A stretch of DNA of 64,000 nucleotides from Streptomyces viridochromogenes (GTDB taxonomy: Bacteria > Actinomycetota > Actinomycetes > Streptomycetales > Streptomycetaceae). The DNA lies in assembly GCF_001270495.1 (NCBI RefSeq), contig NZ_LGUR01000117.1, positions 1-64,000 of the forward strand. Direction: 5' to 3'. How positions within the stretch are numbered: position 1 is the first letter of the stretch; each line of letters opens with the position of its first letter. Position numbers and translations under genes: made by a program. The notes under the pieces are model-generated. The model searched no databases and was not told the DNA's origin. It saw only the letters and a program-made list of their open reading frames with translations. Of the stretch, positions 42,489 through 51,209 are shown piece after piece.

Positions 42489-42874
42489 ACCCTGTCGCCC
42501 CTGTCGATGTCGTCCTCGACGACAGCGCGCTGCTCGCTCTGGGCTCAGGCAACGCCCTGGCCTCCCGCCTTCTGTACCAGGCCGCCGAGACCGCGGCCTG
42601 GCGGGTCCACGTCGCGCTGGCCACACTCGCCGAAGCGGACCGGGTACGCACCGGACTCGCCGGCCACCTCGGCATGCTCGACCAGGTGGTTTTTCATCCG
42701 CTCGATCTCGCCGCCGTCCTGGCCGCCTCGGGCCACGAGCGGTCTCTGGGCTGGTGCCACACCCACCATGTGGCCATGCCCGGCCCCGAGCGCCCGGACG
42801 GGGCACGCGTCGCCACCGTCCAACCCAAGGCCTGGGACGGGGCCGGCGTCCGGGTGCTCGACCTCGCTCCGTGA
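42485..42874 (+). CDS. PIN-domain-like toxin
   Basis: A 129-residue protein starting VNPVAPVDVVLDDSALLALG. The pair of acidic residues in VVLDDSALL is the usual first metal site of PIN nucleases, a glutamate follows in LATLAEADRVR, and the last acidic position falls near TVQPKAWDGAGVRVLDL. PIN proteins paired with RHH antitoxins are VapC-like RNases. The central acidic residues are less regular than in VapC, so activity is not assured. A strong hairpin terminates the pair. Confidence 0.65.
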   Translation: MNPVAPVDVVLDDSALLALGSGNALASRLLYQAAETAAWRVHVALATLAEADRVRTGLAGHLGMLDQVVFHPLDLAAVLAASGHERSLGWCHTHHVAMPGPERPDGARVATVQPKAWDGAGVRVLDLAP

Positions 42875-42896
42875 GATACACCTAACCCCTGAGTAA

Positions 42897-42932
42897 CTCT
42901 GGGTTGTCCGCCTCCCGGCGGACGACCCAGAG
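42897..42932 (+). terminator. strong hairpin terminator after the toxin gene
   Basis: A 16-bp stem CTCTGGGTTGTCCGCC / GGCGGACGACCCAGAG with one mismatch and a TCCC loop, 22 bases after the toxin stop. There is no T-run, as is common in Streptomyces. Confidence 0.75.
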
Positions 42933-42955
42933 CGCCTGCTGCCCCTTACTCGGTA

Positions 42956-43060
42956 CTATCCCTGATCCTCTTCCGGAGCGAGCGGTTCCTCATCCGGTGC
43001 CTCAGAGCCGTCACTAGAGTCTTCGTCCTTCTTCAGCCAGGCGTCCTTCACCTCAAACGC
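42956..43060 (-). pseudogene. acidic C-terminal fragment of an unknown protein
   Basis: On the minus strand about 34 residues read as coding sequence: FEVKDAWLKKDEDSSDGSEA, then a run rich in Glu and Pro ending EEDQG and TAG at 42956. No start or body is present upstream on that strand, because sequence reading the opposite way begins. It looks like the severed tail of a gene. Confidence 0.35.
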
Positions 43061-43064
43061 GGAC

Positions 43065-43523
43065 GTGCTGGGACGCTACGGCGCCACGCACGCCCGGGAG
43101 GTCGCCCCGTACCGGTCATGGCTCGCGGTGGCCCTGGCCGACGCGAACGAGCCCGAGCAGGCCGCCGAAGAGGCCAGGAACGTCATCGCCGCATCCGGGG
43201 GGGACCTCTCCTCTGAGCGCACGGAGAACGTGCCCGAGGTGCGCGAAGTACTCACCGACTACTTCTACGACACTCGCGGAAGCCACCTGATCACCGATTT
43301 CCTTCTGGACGACCGGCAGCGGGTGGCCACGTTGTGCAACGTGACCCTCATCAACAAGGATGGTGTCCTTTCACCCAGGATCAAGCTGTGGAAGAAGGAC
43401 AAGAGCAAGGCTGCAAAGACGGCAGCCACGGAAGCGATTCCCGGTACCGTGGCCCTTCAGATCGTCAAGGCACTCGTCGACGCGTGTGATGCCCACGAGA
43501 GCTTCCGGTCCCCACCAGCCTAG
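43065..43523 (+). pseudogene. chimeric, 3'-truncated hypothetical gene
   Basis: About 152 residues. The first 40 (YGATHAREVAPYRSWLAVAL, NEPEQAAEEARNVI) resemble the TPR-like C-terminus of Streptomyces XRE-type regulators. The rest (LTDYFYDTRGSHLITDFLLD, TLCNVTLINKDGVLSPRIKL) is a separate beta-rich protein start that breaks off at ACDAHESF, exactly where IS701-derived sequence begins. Both parts look cut. Function unknown. Confidence 0.45.
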
Positions 43524-44267
43524 CCGGGCCTCGGCGGCCCACCAGGTGGCGGTGTGCCCGTCGCGGAAGGTGCGCTCGATGCGCGACCAGTCCCCGGGAT
43601 GCTCTGCATCCTGCCGGCCAGTCGGCGGGCGGCGTCAACGGGAGTGTGGGCGTCGCGGCCGTAGGCGCAGTCGGTGGCCACCGCGAGGAAGACCAGCCCG
43701 GCCGCCTTGGCCCGGGAGGCCAGGTCGGCTGCGATCTGTAGTTTGGTGCGGAAACCCGGTGCCCTTCGGGAAGTGGTGATCCGGCGTATAGGGACAGGCG
43801 TGCACCGGGTAGTAGACGCGCTCGTCCGCCCAGCAGGTGGTCACTGTGACCACACCACGGTCGATCTTCCCGACCGAGCCGAGGTACTGCTTGCCGACAT
43901 GCGCTGTGGCCGTGCCGTCCTTGCGGTCGCCGGAGTCATCGACCACCAGTACCCCGTCCGGGTGCGGGGCGGTGGCCGGGTCGGCTAGGAGCAGTTCCAG
44001 GCGGCGGGCGTTGATCTCTTCCTGGCTCCAGGTCGACTCGGACAGGAAGAACTGCAGCCGCTGCACCGCCGCATGCTGGGCACCGGCCACCGGTTCGGCG
44101 CCGGCCAGGCAGGTCAGCGTCTTGTTGCGATCACGGGGCAGCAGCAGCCCGGCGAGGTACTCGCGAAACCCCCTCCGCTGGGCCAGCGTCCCGAAGAGAT
44201 CATCAAAGCGGACGGCGTACGCTTCCAGCGGACCGGGCGCGGGCGGACACGGCAGCCGTTTCGTCAT
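43507..44267 (-). pseudogene. IS701-family transposase, frameshifted and truncated
   Basis: From ATG 44267 (MTKRLPCPPAPG) the frame carries the IS701/DDE_5 features: FDDLFGTLAQRRGFREYLAG, LLLPRDRNKTLTCLAGAEPV, TWSQEEINARRLELL and the first catalytic Asp pair in VLVVDDSGDRKDGTATAHVG. After HHFPKG near 43762 a frameshift moves the continuation (AKLQIAADLASRAKAAGLVF, then AVATDCAYGRDA) to another frame. The gene ends near 43507 with about half the protein missing. Confidence 0.8.
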
Positions 44268-44344
44268 CTCGGGCTCCCGGGCCGTAGTTGACGCCTTCAC
44301 CTCACGGCCTACTCCCTGACGAATCCGCCTTCAACAAACCACCG

Positions 44345-45478
44345 CTAGCGGTGCGACCGGAATGCGACCAATGCAGCCACTACGCGGCGAGTTCCCAGGT
44401 CAGCGCCTTGCGACCTGAGATGACCTGAGATGCCGTCGTTCTCGTCGAAGGTGATGAACAGGGCCGTCTTCGACCAGACCTCCGGGTTGGAGGTGAGGGC
44501 GTCCAGGACCTGGGCGATGTACCAGGCGCCGTAGTTGGAGGGCCAGTTGGAGTGCTCGGAGAATGCCTCGGGAGCGGCGATCCAGGAGATCTGCGGCAGC
44601 TTGCCGGCCTTGACGTCGGCCTTGAGCCGGTCGAAGTAGCCGTCGCCGCTCTTGGCGTCGGTGCCGGTGCGGGCCTTGTCGTACCAGGGGTCGCCGGGCT
44701 TGGCGTCGCGGTACTTGTTGAAGTACAGCAGCGAGTTGTCGCCGTAGTTGCCGCGGTAGGCGTCCTCGATCCAGCCCCAGGAGCCGGCCTTGTCCAGGCC
44801 GTCGCCAATGTCCTGGTAGATCTTCCAGGAGACGCCCGCCTGCTCCAGGCGCTCGGGGTAGGTCGTCCAGCCGTAGCCGAGCTCGTCGTTGCCGAGGACC
44901 GGGCCGCCGCCGGTGCCGTCGTTGCCCGTGTAGCCCGTCCACATGTAGTAGCGGTTCGGGTCGGTCGAGCCGATGAAGGAGCAGTGGTAGGCGTCGCAGA
45001 CGGTGAAGGCGTCGGCGAGGGCGTAGTGGAAGGGGATGTCCTCACGGGTCAGGTACGCCATGGTGGTGGTGCCCTTGGCGGGTATCCACTTGTCGTACTT
45101 ACCGCCGTTGTAGGCCTGCTGGCCGTCGGTCCAGCCGTGCGGGAGGCCCTCCAGGAACTGCATGCCGAGGTCGTCGGCGTCCGGGTGGAACGGGAGGATG
45201 TCCTTGGTGCCGTTCGACTGGTGCCAGATCGACTTGCCGCTGTCGTGCGCGACCGGGCGCGGGTCACCGAAGCCGCGGACGCCGCGCAGCTTGCCGAAGT
45301 AGTGATCGAAGGAACGGTTCTCCTGCATCAGGACGACGATGTGCTCGACGTCCTCGATCGACCCCGTGCGGTGGTTGGCCGGGAGGGCGGCGGCCCGCTG
45401 GATGCTGCTCGACAGAGCGGTGAACGCCGTGGTCGCGCCCGCGAGTTGAAGGAATCTGCGGCGATTGACTTCGGGCAT
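44345..45478 (-). pseudogene. Tat-exported phospholipase C, C-terminally truncated
   Basis: ATG 45478 opens a protein with a twin-arginine signal (VNRRRFLQLAGATTAFTAL). The catalytic domain of phosphocholine-type phospholipases C / acid phosphatases follows: VVLMQENRSFDHYFG (metal Glu-Asn), DAYHCSFIGSTDPNRYYMWTG, and LPQISWIAAPEAFSEHSNWP. The fold breaks at ITFDENDG (metal Asp-Glu-Asn-Asp) and continues with 20-25 unrelated residues. Full enzymes are nearly 700 residues and carry C-terminal DUF756 domains; this one is 377. The break is next to IS701 debris. Confidence 0.75.
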
Positions 45479-45640
45479 GAGTGAGGGACCTCTTCCCATA
45501 GAGGGTGATTTGACCGGCCGGCTGGTGACGGAAGCCGCGCGGAAGGAGTGTTCCAGGAGCACCAAACGTCAGGGAAGGGTCCGGTGGCGCTCGTGTGAAA
45601 GTCGTCGGTACGGGAGGTGTGCCGGGACCAGGGTGCGGGG

Positions 45641-46939
45641 ATGGTCGCGATCATGACAGAGACGACGCGCACGGATTCCCCGCCGGCTTCACGGCCCGTA
45701 CGCCAGCTCCTCGCCGCCTCCGTCGGCAACGCCGTGGAGTGGTACGACTGGTACGCCTACACGTTCCTCGCCACCTACATCGCGGCCGAGGTCTTCCCGA
45801 AGAGCGCGGACAACTCCCTGGTGCCGCTGCTGTCGACGTTCGCGGTCTTCGCGGTGGGCTTCTTCATGCGCCCGGTGGGCGGACTGCTCATGGGCGCCGT
45901 CGCGGACCGCCGCGGCCGGCGCTCCGCCCTGACGGTCACCATCCTGCTGATGGGCGGCAGCAGCCTCCTGGTCGGCCTGACCCCGACGTACGAGACGGCG
46001 GGTGTCCTCGCGCCGGTCATCCTGGTGCTGGCCCGCCTCCTCCAAGGCCTCTCGGTGGGCGGCGAGTTCGCGGCGTCGACGACCTTCCTGGTCGAGTCGG
46101 CGGGACCGGGCCGCCGCGGGCTGTTCTCCAGCTTCCAGTACGTGTCGACGACCGCCGGACAGCTGGTCGCCTCCGGCATCGCGACCCTGCTCGTGGACAC
46201 GTTGAGCGACGGGCAGATGAACGGCTGGGGCTGGCGGGTGCCGTTCGTCCTCGGTGCCGTGCTCAGCCTGGTCGGTTTCTGGATCCGCCAGGGCGCGGCG
46301 GAGACGAGGAGCGCCGAGCAGCAACAGGCGCCGCGCCCCAGCCTGTTGGAGGCGCTGCGCCGCCATCCCCGCCAGTCCCTGCTGATCTGCGGCATCACGG
46401 CGGGCGGCACGATCGCGTACTACACCTGGACGTCGTATCTGCCGACGTACGCCGAACTCAACGCGGGCATCGAGAAGTCGGACGCGCTGCTCGCGGGCAC
46501 GATCTCGCTGGCCTTCTTCGCCCTGCTCCAGCCCCTCGGCGGCCTCCTCTCCGACCGCTTCGGCCGCCGTCCCCTCCTCCTCTTCTTCGGCCTCGGCTTC
46601 ACCCTCCTGACCGTCCCGCTGCTGCACGCCCTGCGCGACTCGTTCGCGGTGCTGCTGCTCGTGCAGTGCGCGGGCATGGTGCTGCTGACCGGGTTCACCT
46701 CGATCAGCGCCGCCGTGAACGCCGAGGTGTTCCCGCCGCGGGTGCGGGCGGCGGGCATCGGGTTCCCGTACTCGCTGACGGTCGCGATGTTCGGGGGTAC
46801 GGCGCCGTACGTCGGCACGCTGTTCAAGGAGCTGGGTCACGCGGGCCTCTTCCCCTGGTACGTCGCCGTACTGTGCCTCGGCTCCTCGCTCGTGTACCTG
46901 CGGCTTCCCGAGACGGCGCACAAGGCTCTCGAACGATGA
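45641..46939 (+). CDS. MHS-type MFS permease (metabolite:H+ symporter)
   Basis: About 432 residues and 12 membrane helices. The MHS hallmark SVGNAVEWYDWYAYTFLATY is near the N-terminus. The MFS motif GAVADRRGRRSALTVTI follows, and its second copy is GGLLSDRFGRRPLLLF. RLLQGLSVGGEFAASTTFLV is also typical. ATG 45641 or ATG 45653 could be used; neither has a perfect ribosome site. Members import dicarboxylates, aromatic acids, proline/betaine or alpha-ketoglutarate. The Rieske oxygenase genes downstream on the same strand suggest an aromatic acid. Confidence 0.88.
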   Translation: MVAIMTETTRTDSPPASRPVRQLLAASVGNAVEWYDWYAYTFLATYIAAEVFPKSADNSLVPLLSTFAVFAVGFFMRPVGGLLMGAVADRRGRRSALTVTILLMGGSSLLVGLTPTYETAGVLAPVILVLARLLQGLSVGGEFAASTTFLVESAGPGRRGLFSSFQYVSTTAGQLVASGIATLLVDTLSDGQMNGWGWRVPFVLGAVLSLVGFWIRQGAAETRSAEQQQAPRPSLLEALRRHPRQSLLICGITAGGTIAYYTWTSYLPTYAELNAGIEKSDALLAGTISLAFFALLQPLGGLLSDRFGRRPLLLFFGLGFTLLTVPLLHALRDSFAVLLLVQCAGMVLLTGFTSISAAVNAEVFPPRVRAAGIGFPYSLTVAMFGGTAPYVGTLFKELGHAGLFPWYVAVLCLGSSLVYLRLPETAHKALER

Positions 46940-47054
46940 GCTCGCGGCTCCGGATCAGCCCTCCGACCTGCCCTTTCCTGAAACTCCTTCCGCCTGACAG
47001 AAGCCGCCTTGCGTGGTGGTCGCCGCCGTCAGGAACCTGAGTCCACCACGGCAC

Positions 47055-47074
47055 GCGGGGCGAGGACGCCCCGC
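47055..47074 (+). terminator. hairpin between permease and oxygenase genes
   Basis: A perfect 8-bp stem GCGGGGCG / CGCCCCGC with AGGA loop, 116 bases after the permease stop and 24 before the oxygenase start. It may end the permease transcript or act in the oxygenase leader. Confidence 0.45.
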
Positions 47075-47097
47075 TCTCAGAGACGGGAACCTCTGCC

Positions 47098-48168
47098 ATG
47101 CCTCACACGACCGCCTTCGCCAGGAACCAGTGGTACGTCGCCGCCTACAGCCATGAGGTCGGGCGGGAGTTGCTCGGCCGGACGATCCTCGGTGAGACCC
47201 TCGTGCTGTACCGCACGGAGGAGGAGGGGACGCCGGTCGTCCTGCACGACCGCTGTGTGCATCGCCGCTACCCGCTGTCCGAGGCGCCGACCCGGCTCGA
47301 CGGCGACCGGATCGTGTGCGGGTACCACGGGTTCACGTACGACACGACCGGTACGTGTGTGTATGTGCCGGGGCAGAAGCGCATACCGCGGACGGCGCGC
47401 GTGGCTTCCTACCCGGTCGTCGAGCAGGACTCCCTGATCTGGGTGTGGATCGGCGACCCGGCGCTCGCCGATCCGCAGAGCATCCCGCGGGCCAGGCACC
47501 TCGACTCCCCCGGCTGGGTCACCGTGCGCGGCATGGAGCCCATCGACTGCGACTACGGCCTTCTCGTCGACAACCTCCTGGACCTGTCCCACGAGACCTA
47601 CCTCCACGGCGGCTACATCGGCACCCCCGAGGTCGCCGAGACGCCGATCACCACCGAGGTCGACGAGGGTGCCGGGATCGTCCGGGTGAGCCGGCACATG
47701 GACGACGCCGAGTGCCCGCCGTTCTACGCCAGGTCGACCGGCATCGAGGGCCGGATCACTCGCTGGCAGGACATCGAGTACCACGCCCCCTGCCTGTATC
47801 TGCTGCACAGCCGGATCGCCCCCGTCGGTGTGCTTCCGGAGGCGGACGGCAGCGACCCGAACGGCTTCCACACCGAGATCACGTACGCGATCACACCGTC
47901 CGGCGACGGCAAGGTGTACGACTTCTGGGCGGTCTCCCGGGACTGGGCGACGGACGACGCCGAGGTCACCGAGTTCCTGCGCGGAAACAACCACACCGTC
48001 GTCATGCAGGACGTCACCGCCCTCAACCTGCTCCAGCAGACCCTGGGCACCGAGCGGCACGGCTACCAGGAGCTGAGCATCAACATCGACACCGGCGGCC
48101 TGGCCGCCCGCCGTATCCTCGCCCGGCTGGTCGAGGAGGGCGACAAGCCCGTGGAGAAGGTCCTGTGA
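47098..48168 (+). CDS. Rieske aromatic oxygenase, VanA-like oxygenase component
   Basis: A 356-residue single-subunit ring-hydroxylating/O-demethylating oxygenase. The Rieske 2Fe-2S ligands are C53-x-H55 and C74-x2-H77 (CVHRRYPLS, CGYHGFTYD). The mononuclear iron site lies in VDNLLDLSHETYLHGGYIG. This arrangement and length fit vanillate O-demethylase oxygenases and relatives acting on substituted benzoates. Its electrons come from the reductase encoded two genes on, via a 67-residue protein gene overlapping both. Confidence 0.9.
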   Translation: MPHTTAFARNQWYVAAYSHEVGRELLGRTILGETLVLYRTEEEGTPVVLHDRCVHRRYPLSEAPTRLDGDRIVCGYHGFTYDTTGTCVYVPGQKRIPRTARVASYPVVEQDSLIWVWIGDPALADPQSIPRARHLDSPGWVTVRGMEPIDCDYGLLVDNLLDLSHETYLHGGYIGTPEVAETPITTEVDEGAGIVRVSRHMDDAECPPFYARSTGIEGRITRWQDIEYHAPCLYLLHSRIAPVGVLPEADGSDPNGFHTEITYAITPSGDGKVYDFWAVSRDWATDDAEVTEFLRGNNHTVVMQDVTALNLLQQTLGTERHGYQELSINIDTGGLAARRILARLVEEGDKPVEKVL

Positions 48169-48368
48169 GCGGCAGCCCCACCGGGGAGATCTACCGCATC
48201 GACTGGCTGCCGGGCACCGACGTGCTGCACGGCACCTGTCACTGCGGACGCGAGCACACCTCGCAGGACCCGATCGAGATGTGGGAGTGGATGCTCGCCC
48301 ATCCCCGGGGACACCAACCAGAGGGACAGCAGTCGCAGGAACACCAGCCGCAAGGAAACAGCTCATGA
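48165..48368 (+). CDS. small coupled protein between oxygenase and reductase
   Basis: A 67-residue protein. GTG 48165 overlaps the oxygenase stop and its stop overlaps the reductase ATG. It contains IYRIDWLPGTDVLHGTCHCG followed by REHTSQDPIEMWEWMLAHP; the Cys-His-Cys and nearby His could bind a metal. The last 20 residues are Gln/Ser-rich. The strict coupling argues it is translated with the oxygenase system. I know of no assigned function. Confidence 0.7.
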   Translation: MSGSPTGEIYRIDWLPGTDVLHGTCHCGREHTSQDPIEMWEWMLAHPRGHQPEGQQSQEHQPQGNSS

Positions 48369-49303
48369 CCGTGTACGAAGCCGAACTCGTCGTAGCGCGC
48401 CGGGAGTTCGCGGCCGACGGCGTGCTCGCCCTCACCCTGCGCCATCCCCTGGGCGAGGAGCTCCCGGCGTGGGAGCCCGGCGCGCACATCGATGTCGTCC
48501 TCGGTCCGGAGCTGGAGCGGCAGTACTCGCTGTGCGGTGATCCCGCCGACCGCTCGGCGTGGCGGATCGCCGTGCTGCGGGAGCCGGACGGGCGGGGCGG
48601 ATCCGCCCATGTGCACGAGGAGTTGGGGCAGGGCGGCAAGGTTCGGGTGCGCGGGCCGCGCAACCACTTCGCCCTGCGGCCGGCTCCCCGCTACCGCTTC
48701 ATCGCGGGCGGCATCGGCATCACGCCCATCCTGCCGATGCTGGCGGCGGCGGAGAGCGCGGGGGCGGAGTGGACGCTGTTGTACGGCGGACGGACCCGCC
48801 GGTCCATGGCGTTCGCCGAGGAGTTGAGCCGTTACGGCGGCGACCGCGTCACCGTCGCCCCACAGGACGAGACCGGCCTGCTGGACCTCGCCTCGGTGCT
48901 CGACGACGTTCCCGAGGGCACGCTCGTCTACTGCTGCGGGCCAGGGCCACTGCTCGACGCGGTGGAGGCGCGGTGCCCGGCCGGGCTGCTGCACGTGGAG
49001 CGGTTCGCGCCGAAGGAGCAGGAGGACGGCACGAACACGGAGTTCGAGGTCGAGCTGGCGCAGAGCGGCAGGACGCTCACCGTGCCCGCGGACGTCTCCG
49101 TGCTCGACGCCGTGCGCGGCGCCGGTGTCGAGGTGCTGTTCTCCTGCACCGAGGGGACCTGCGGGACCTGCGAGACCGATGTCCTGGAGGGCACTCCGGA
49201 CCATCGGGACTCCGTGCTCACGGCCGAGGAGCAGGAGAGCGGCGAGACGATGATGATCTGTGTGTCCCGGTGCCGTGGGAAGCGGCTCGTGCTGGACCTG
49301 TGA
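48365..49303 (+). CDS. PDR/VanB-family oxidoreductase (FMN, NAD, 2Fe-2S)
   Basis: A 312-residue reductase. The flavin-binding barrel holds RQYSLCGDP. The NAD-binding domain has FIAGGIGITPILPML and YCCGPGPLLDAV. The C-terminal plant-type ferredoxin has cysteines in SCTEGTCGTCETDV and a last one in MMICVSRC. It supplies electrons from NAD(P)H to the Rieske oxygenase. Its 3' end overlaps the convergent IclR gene by 86 bases. Confidence 0.93.
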   Translation: MTVYEAELVVARREFAADGVLALTLRHPLGEELPAWEPGAHIDVVLGPELERQYSLCGDPADRSAWRIAVLREPDGRGGSAHVHEELGQGGKVRVRGPRNHFALRPAPRYRFIAGGIGITPILPMLAAAESAGAEWTLLYGGRTRRSMAFAEELSRYGGDRVTVAPQDETGLLDLASVLDDVPEGTLVYCCGPGPLLDAVEARCPAGLLHVERFAPKEQEDGTNTEFEVELAQSGRTLTVPADVSVLDAVRGAGVEVLFSCTEGTCGTCETDVLEGTPDHRDSVLTAEEQESGETMMICVSRCRGKRLVLDL

Positions 49304-50069
49304 TCCTGAGGTCGGCCTCGATCCGGGCCACCGCCGCGAGCAGATGCGGCAGCAGGTCCGCACGGATCGAGTCCACCGAGGTGCGGCCGGCGTGCACCGC
49401 AATGTTCACGCCGGCCACCACTTCGCCGTCCGGCTCCCGCACCGGGGCGGCCACCGACCTCAGGCCCTCCTCCAACTCCTGGTCGACGATGGCGTATCCC
49501 TGCCGTCGGACGCGCCGCAGTTCCGCCCGCAGGGCGTCCGGCGAGGTGACCGTGCGAGCGGTCAGAGGCTTCAACTCCACGTGGGCGAGCCGGAGTTCGA
49601 CCTCCTCGTCCGGCAGATGGGCGAGGATCACCCGGCCCACCGACGTCACATACGCCGGGAACCGGGTGCCGACCGTGATGGACGCCGTCATGATGCGCCC
49701 GGTCGGCACCCGCGCCACGTACACGATGTCGTCGCCGTCCAGAACGCACAGCGACGACGACTCCCGTACGTGCGCCACCAGTTGCTCCAGATGCGGCTCG
49801 GCGATCTGCGGCAGGGTGACGCTGGAGAGATAGGAGTAGCCGAGCTCCAGCACGCGCGGGGTGAGACGGAAGAGCCGGCCGTCCTGGTGGACGTAGCCGA
49901 GGTCGACGAGGGTCAGCAGCAGGCGGCGGGCGGCGGCACGGGTCAGGTCACACGTACGGGCGACCTCGCTGAGCGTGCGGGCGGGATGCCCGGCGTCGAA
50001 GGAGCGGATCACGGCGAGGCCGCGCTCGAAGGACTTCACGAAGTGTGGTGCGCGGTCTCCCGGAAGCAT
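49218..50069 (-). CDS. IclR-family transcriptional regulator
   Basis: A 283-residue IclR protein: winged HTH (TLSEVARTCDLTRAAARRLL, about residues 33-53), then the effector-binding domain with LCVLDGDDIVYVARVPTGRI, RFPAYVTSVGRVILAHLPD and GYAIVDQELEEGLRSVAAPV. This subgroup includes PcaR/PobR-like regulators of aromatic catabolism. ATG 50069 follows GGGGGTGG; a TTG further up is less likely. It is divergent from the ABC transporter operon and convergent with the reductase gene, so it probably controls both. Confidence 0.92.
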   Translation of the reverse strand: MLPGDRAPHFVKSFERGLAVIRSFDAGHPARTLSEVARTCDLTRAAARRLLLTLVDLGYVHQDGRLFRLTPRVLELGYSYLSSVTLPQIAEPHLEQLVAHVRESSSLCVLDGDDIVYVARVPTGRIMTASITVGTRFPAYVTSVGRVILAHLPDEEVELRLAHVELKPLTARTVTSPDALRAELRRVRRQGYAIVDQELEEGLRSVAAPVREPDGEVVAGVNIAVHAGRTSVDSIRADLLPHLLAAVARIEADLRITGPARAASHGTGTHRSSSSRRSPAPRP

Positions 50070-50087
50070 CGCCACCCCCAATAGTGT

Positions 50088-50098
50088 CAACAATGTTG
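50088..50098. promoter_or_regulatory. palindrome in the IclR/ABC divergent promoter region
   Basis: CAACA-A-TGTTG, a perfect 11-base palindrome with one central base, lies 19 bases upstream of the IclR start. It overlaps a TTGACA-like sequence (minus strand TTGTTGACAC). It is a candidate IclR operator; the assignment is by position only. Confidence 0.45.
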
Positions 50099-50227
50099 TC
50101 GGCGAACCCGATCGCCCCGGCTCCGTTGAGACTTCTACCTTCCCACCGAGCCTTCCCGCGCACTACTGTGCGCCTTGCGCACAACCTGTCGGAACACCGC
50201 TGCACCGTTGTCTGTACAGGAGGAGCC

Positions 50228-51196
50228 ATGCGTCGTCTGTCGGCCGGTCTCACCGCCGGCGCCCTGCTGCTCGTCGCGACGGCCTGCGGCTCGTCCGACG
50301 ACGGTTCGTCGGACGCGGGCGCGTCGTCCGGCGGTGTCACCACCGTCAAGCTCGGACTCATCCCGATCGTCGATGTCGCGCCGCTGTATCTCGGCCAGAA
50401 GCAGGGGTTCTTCGAAAAGCAGGGCCTCAAGCTGGAGTTCACCCCCGCCCAGGGCGGCGCGGCGATCGTGCCCGGCGTGGTCAGCGGTCAGTTCCAGTTC
50501 GGGTTCAGCAACGTGACGTCCCTGATGGTCGCCCAGACCAACGGCCTTCCCGTGCAGGCCGTCGCCAACGGCATCGCCTCCACCGGCGTACGGGGCAAGG
50601 ACTTCAACGGCCTGATGGTCAAGAAGGACAGCCCCGTCAAGTCGCCGAAGCAGCTGGAGGGCAAGAAGGTCGCCATCAACACCCTGAAGAACATCAACGA
50701 GACCGCGGTCCGCCAGGCGGTGCGCAAGGCGGGCGGCGACCCGGACAAGGTGGAGCTCGTCGAGATGGCCTTCGACCAGATGCCGGCCGCCCTCGACCAG
50801 GGCCAGATCGACGCCGCGTGCGTGGTCGAGCCGGCGACCGCCACCATCCGCAGCCAGGGCGGCCGGGAGATCGCCTCGCCCTTGGTCGACGTCGCGCCGG
50901 AAGTCACCGTCGCGATGTACTTCACCTCGACGCAGTACGCGCAGCAACACCCGGACGTGGTCAAGAAGTTCCAGGACGCCACCGCCGAGTCCCTCGCGTA
51001 CGCCGAGGCCCACCCGGACGAGGCCCGGCAGATCGTCACGACGTACACCAAGATCCCGGCGTCGGTGCTGGAGCAGGTGATCCTGCCGAAGTGGCCGAGC
51101 GAGCCGAACCGCGCCTCCATCGAGGCCCTCATGAAGCTCGGCGAGGAGGACGGCCTCTTCAAGAAGACGCCCGACCTGGACGCACTGCTGCCATGA
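50228..51196 (+). CDS. NitT/TauT-type ABC transporter substrate-binding lipoprotein
   Basis: A 322-residue binding protein. The signal peptide with lipobox LLVATAC is followed by a Ser/Asp/Gly linker. The NMT1/OpuAC-like domain shows VKLGLIPIVDVAPLYLGQKQ (typical start), GVVSGQFQFGFSNVTSLMVA and AACVVEPATATIRSQGG. ATG 50228 has GGAGGAG upstream. The family binds taurine, nitrate, aliphatic sulfonates, pyrimidine precursors or aromatic acids. The neighbouring oxygenase suggests an aromatic carboxylate or sulfonate. Confidence 0.92.
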   Translation: MRRLSAGLTAGALLLVATACGSSDDGSSDAGASSGGVTTVKLGLIPIVDVAPLYLGQKQGFFEKQGLKLEFTPAQGGAAIVPGVVSGQFQFGFSNVTSLMVAQTNGLPVQAVANGIASTGVRGKDFNGLMVKKDSPVKSPKQLEGKKVAINTLKNINETAVRQAVRKAGGDPDKVELVEMAFDQMPAALDQGQIDAACVVEPATATIRSQGGREIASPLVDVAPEVTVAMYFTSTQYAQQHPDVVKKFQDATAESLAYAEAHPDEARQIVTTYTKIPASVLEQVILPKWPSEPNRASIEALMKLGEEDGLFKKTPDLDALLP

Positions 51197-51209
51197 GGGA
51201 CGAGGACGC

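Noticed and set aside
45641-46939. Drug-efflux MFS pump
   Set aside because: The VGNAVEWYDWY start and spacing of the RRGRR motif are those of metabolite:proton symporters.
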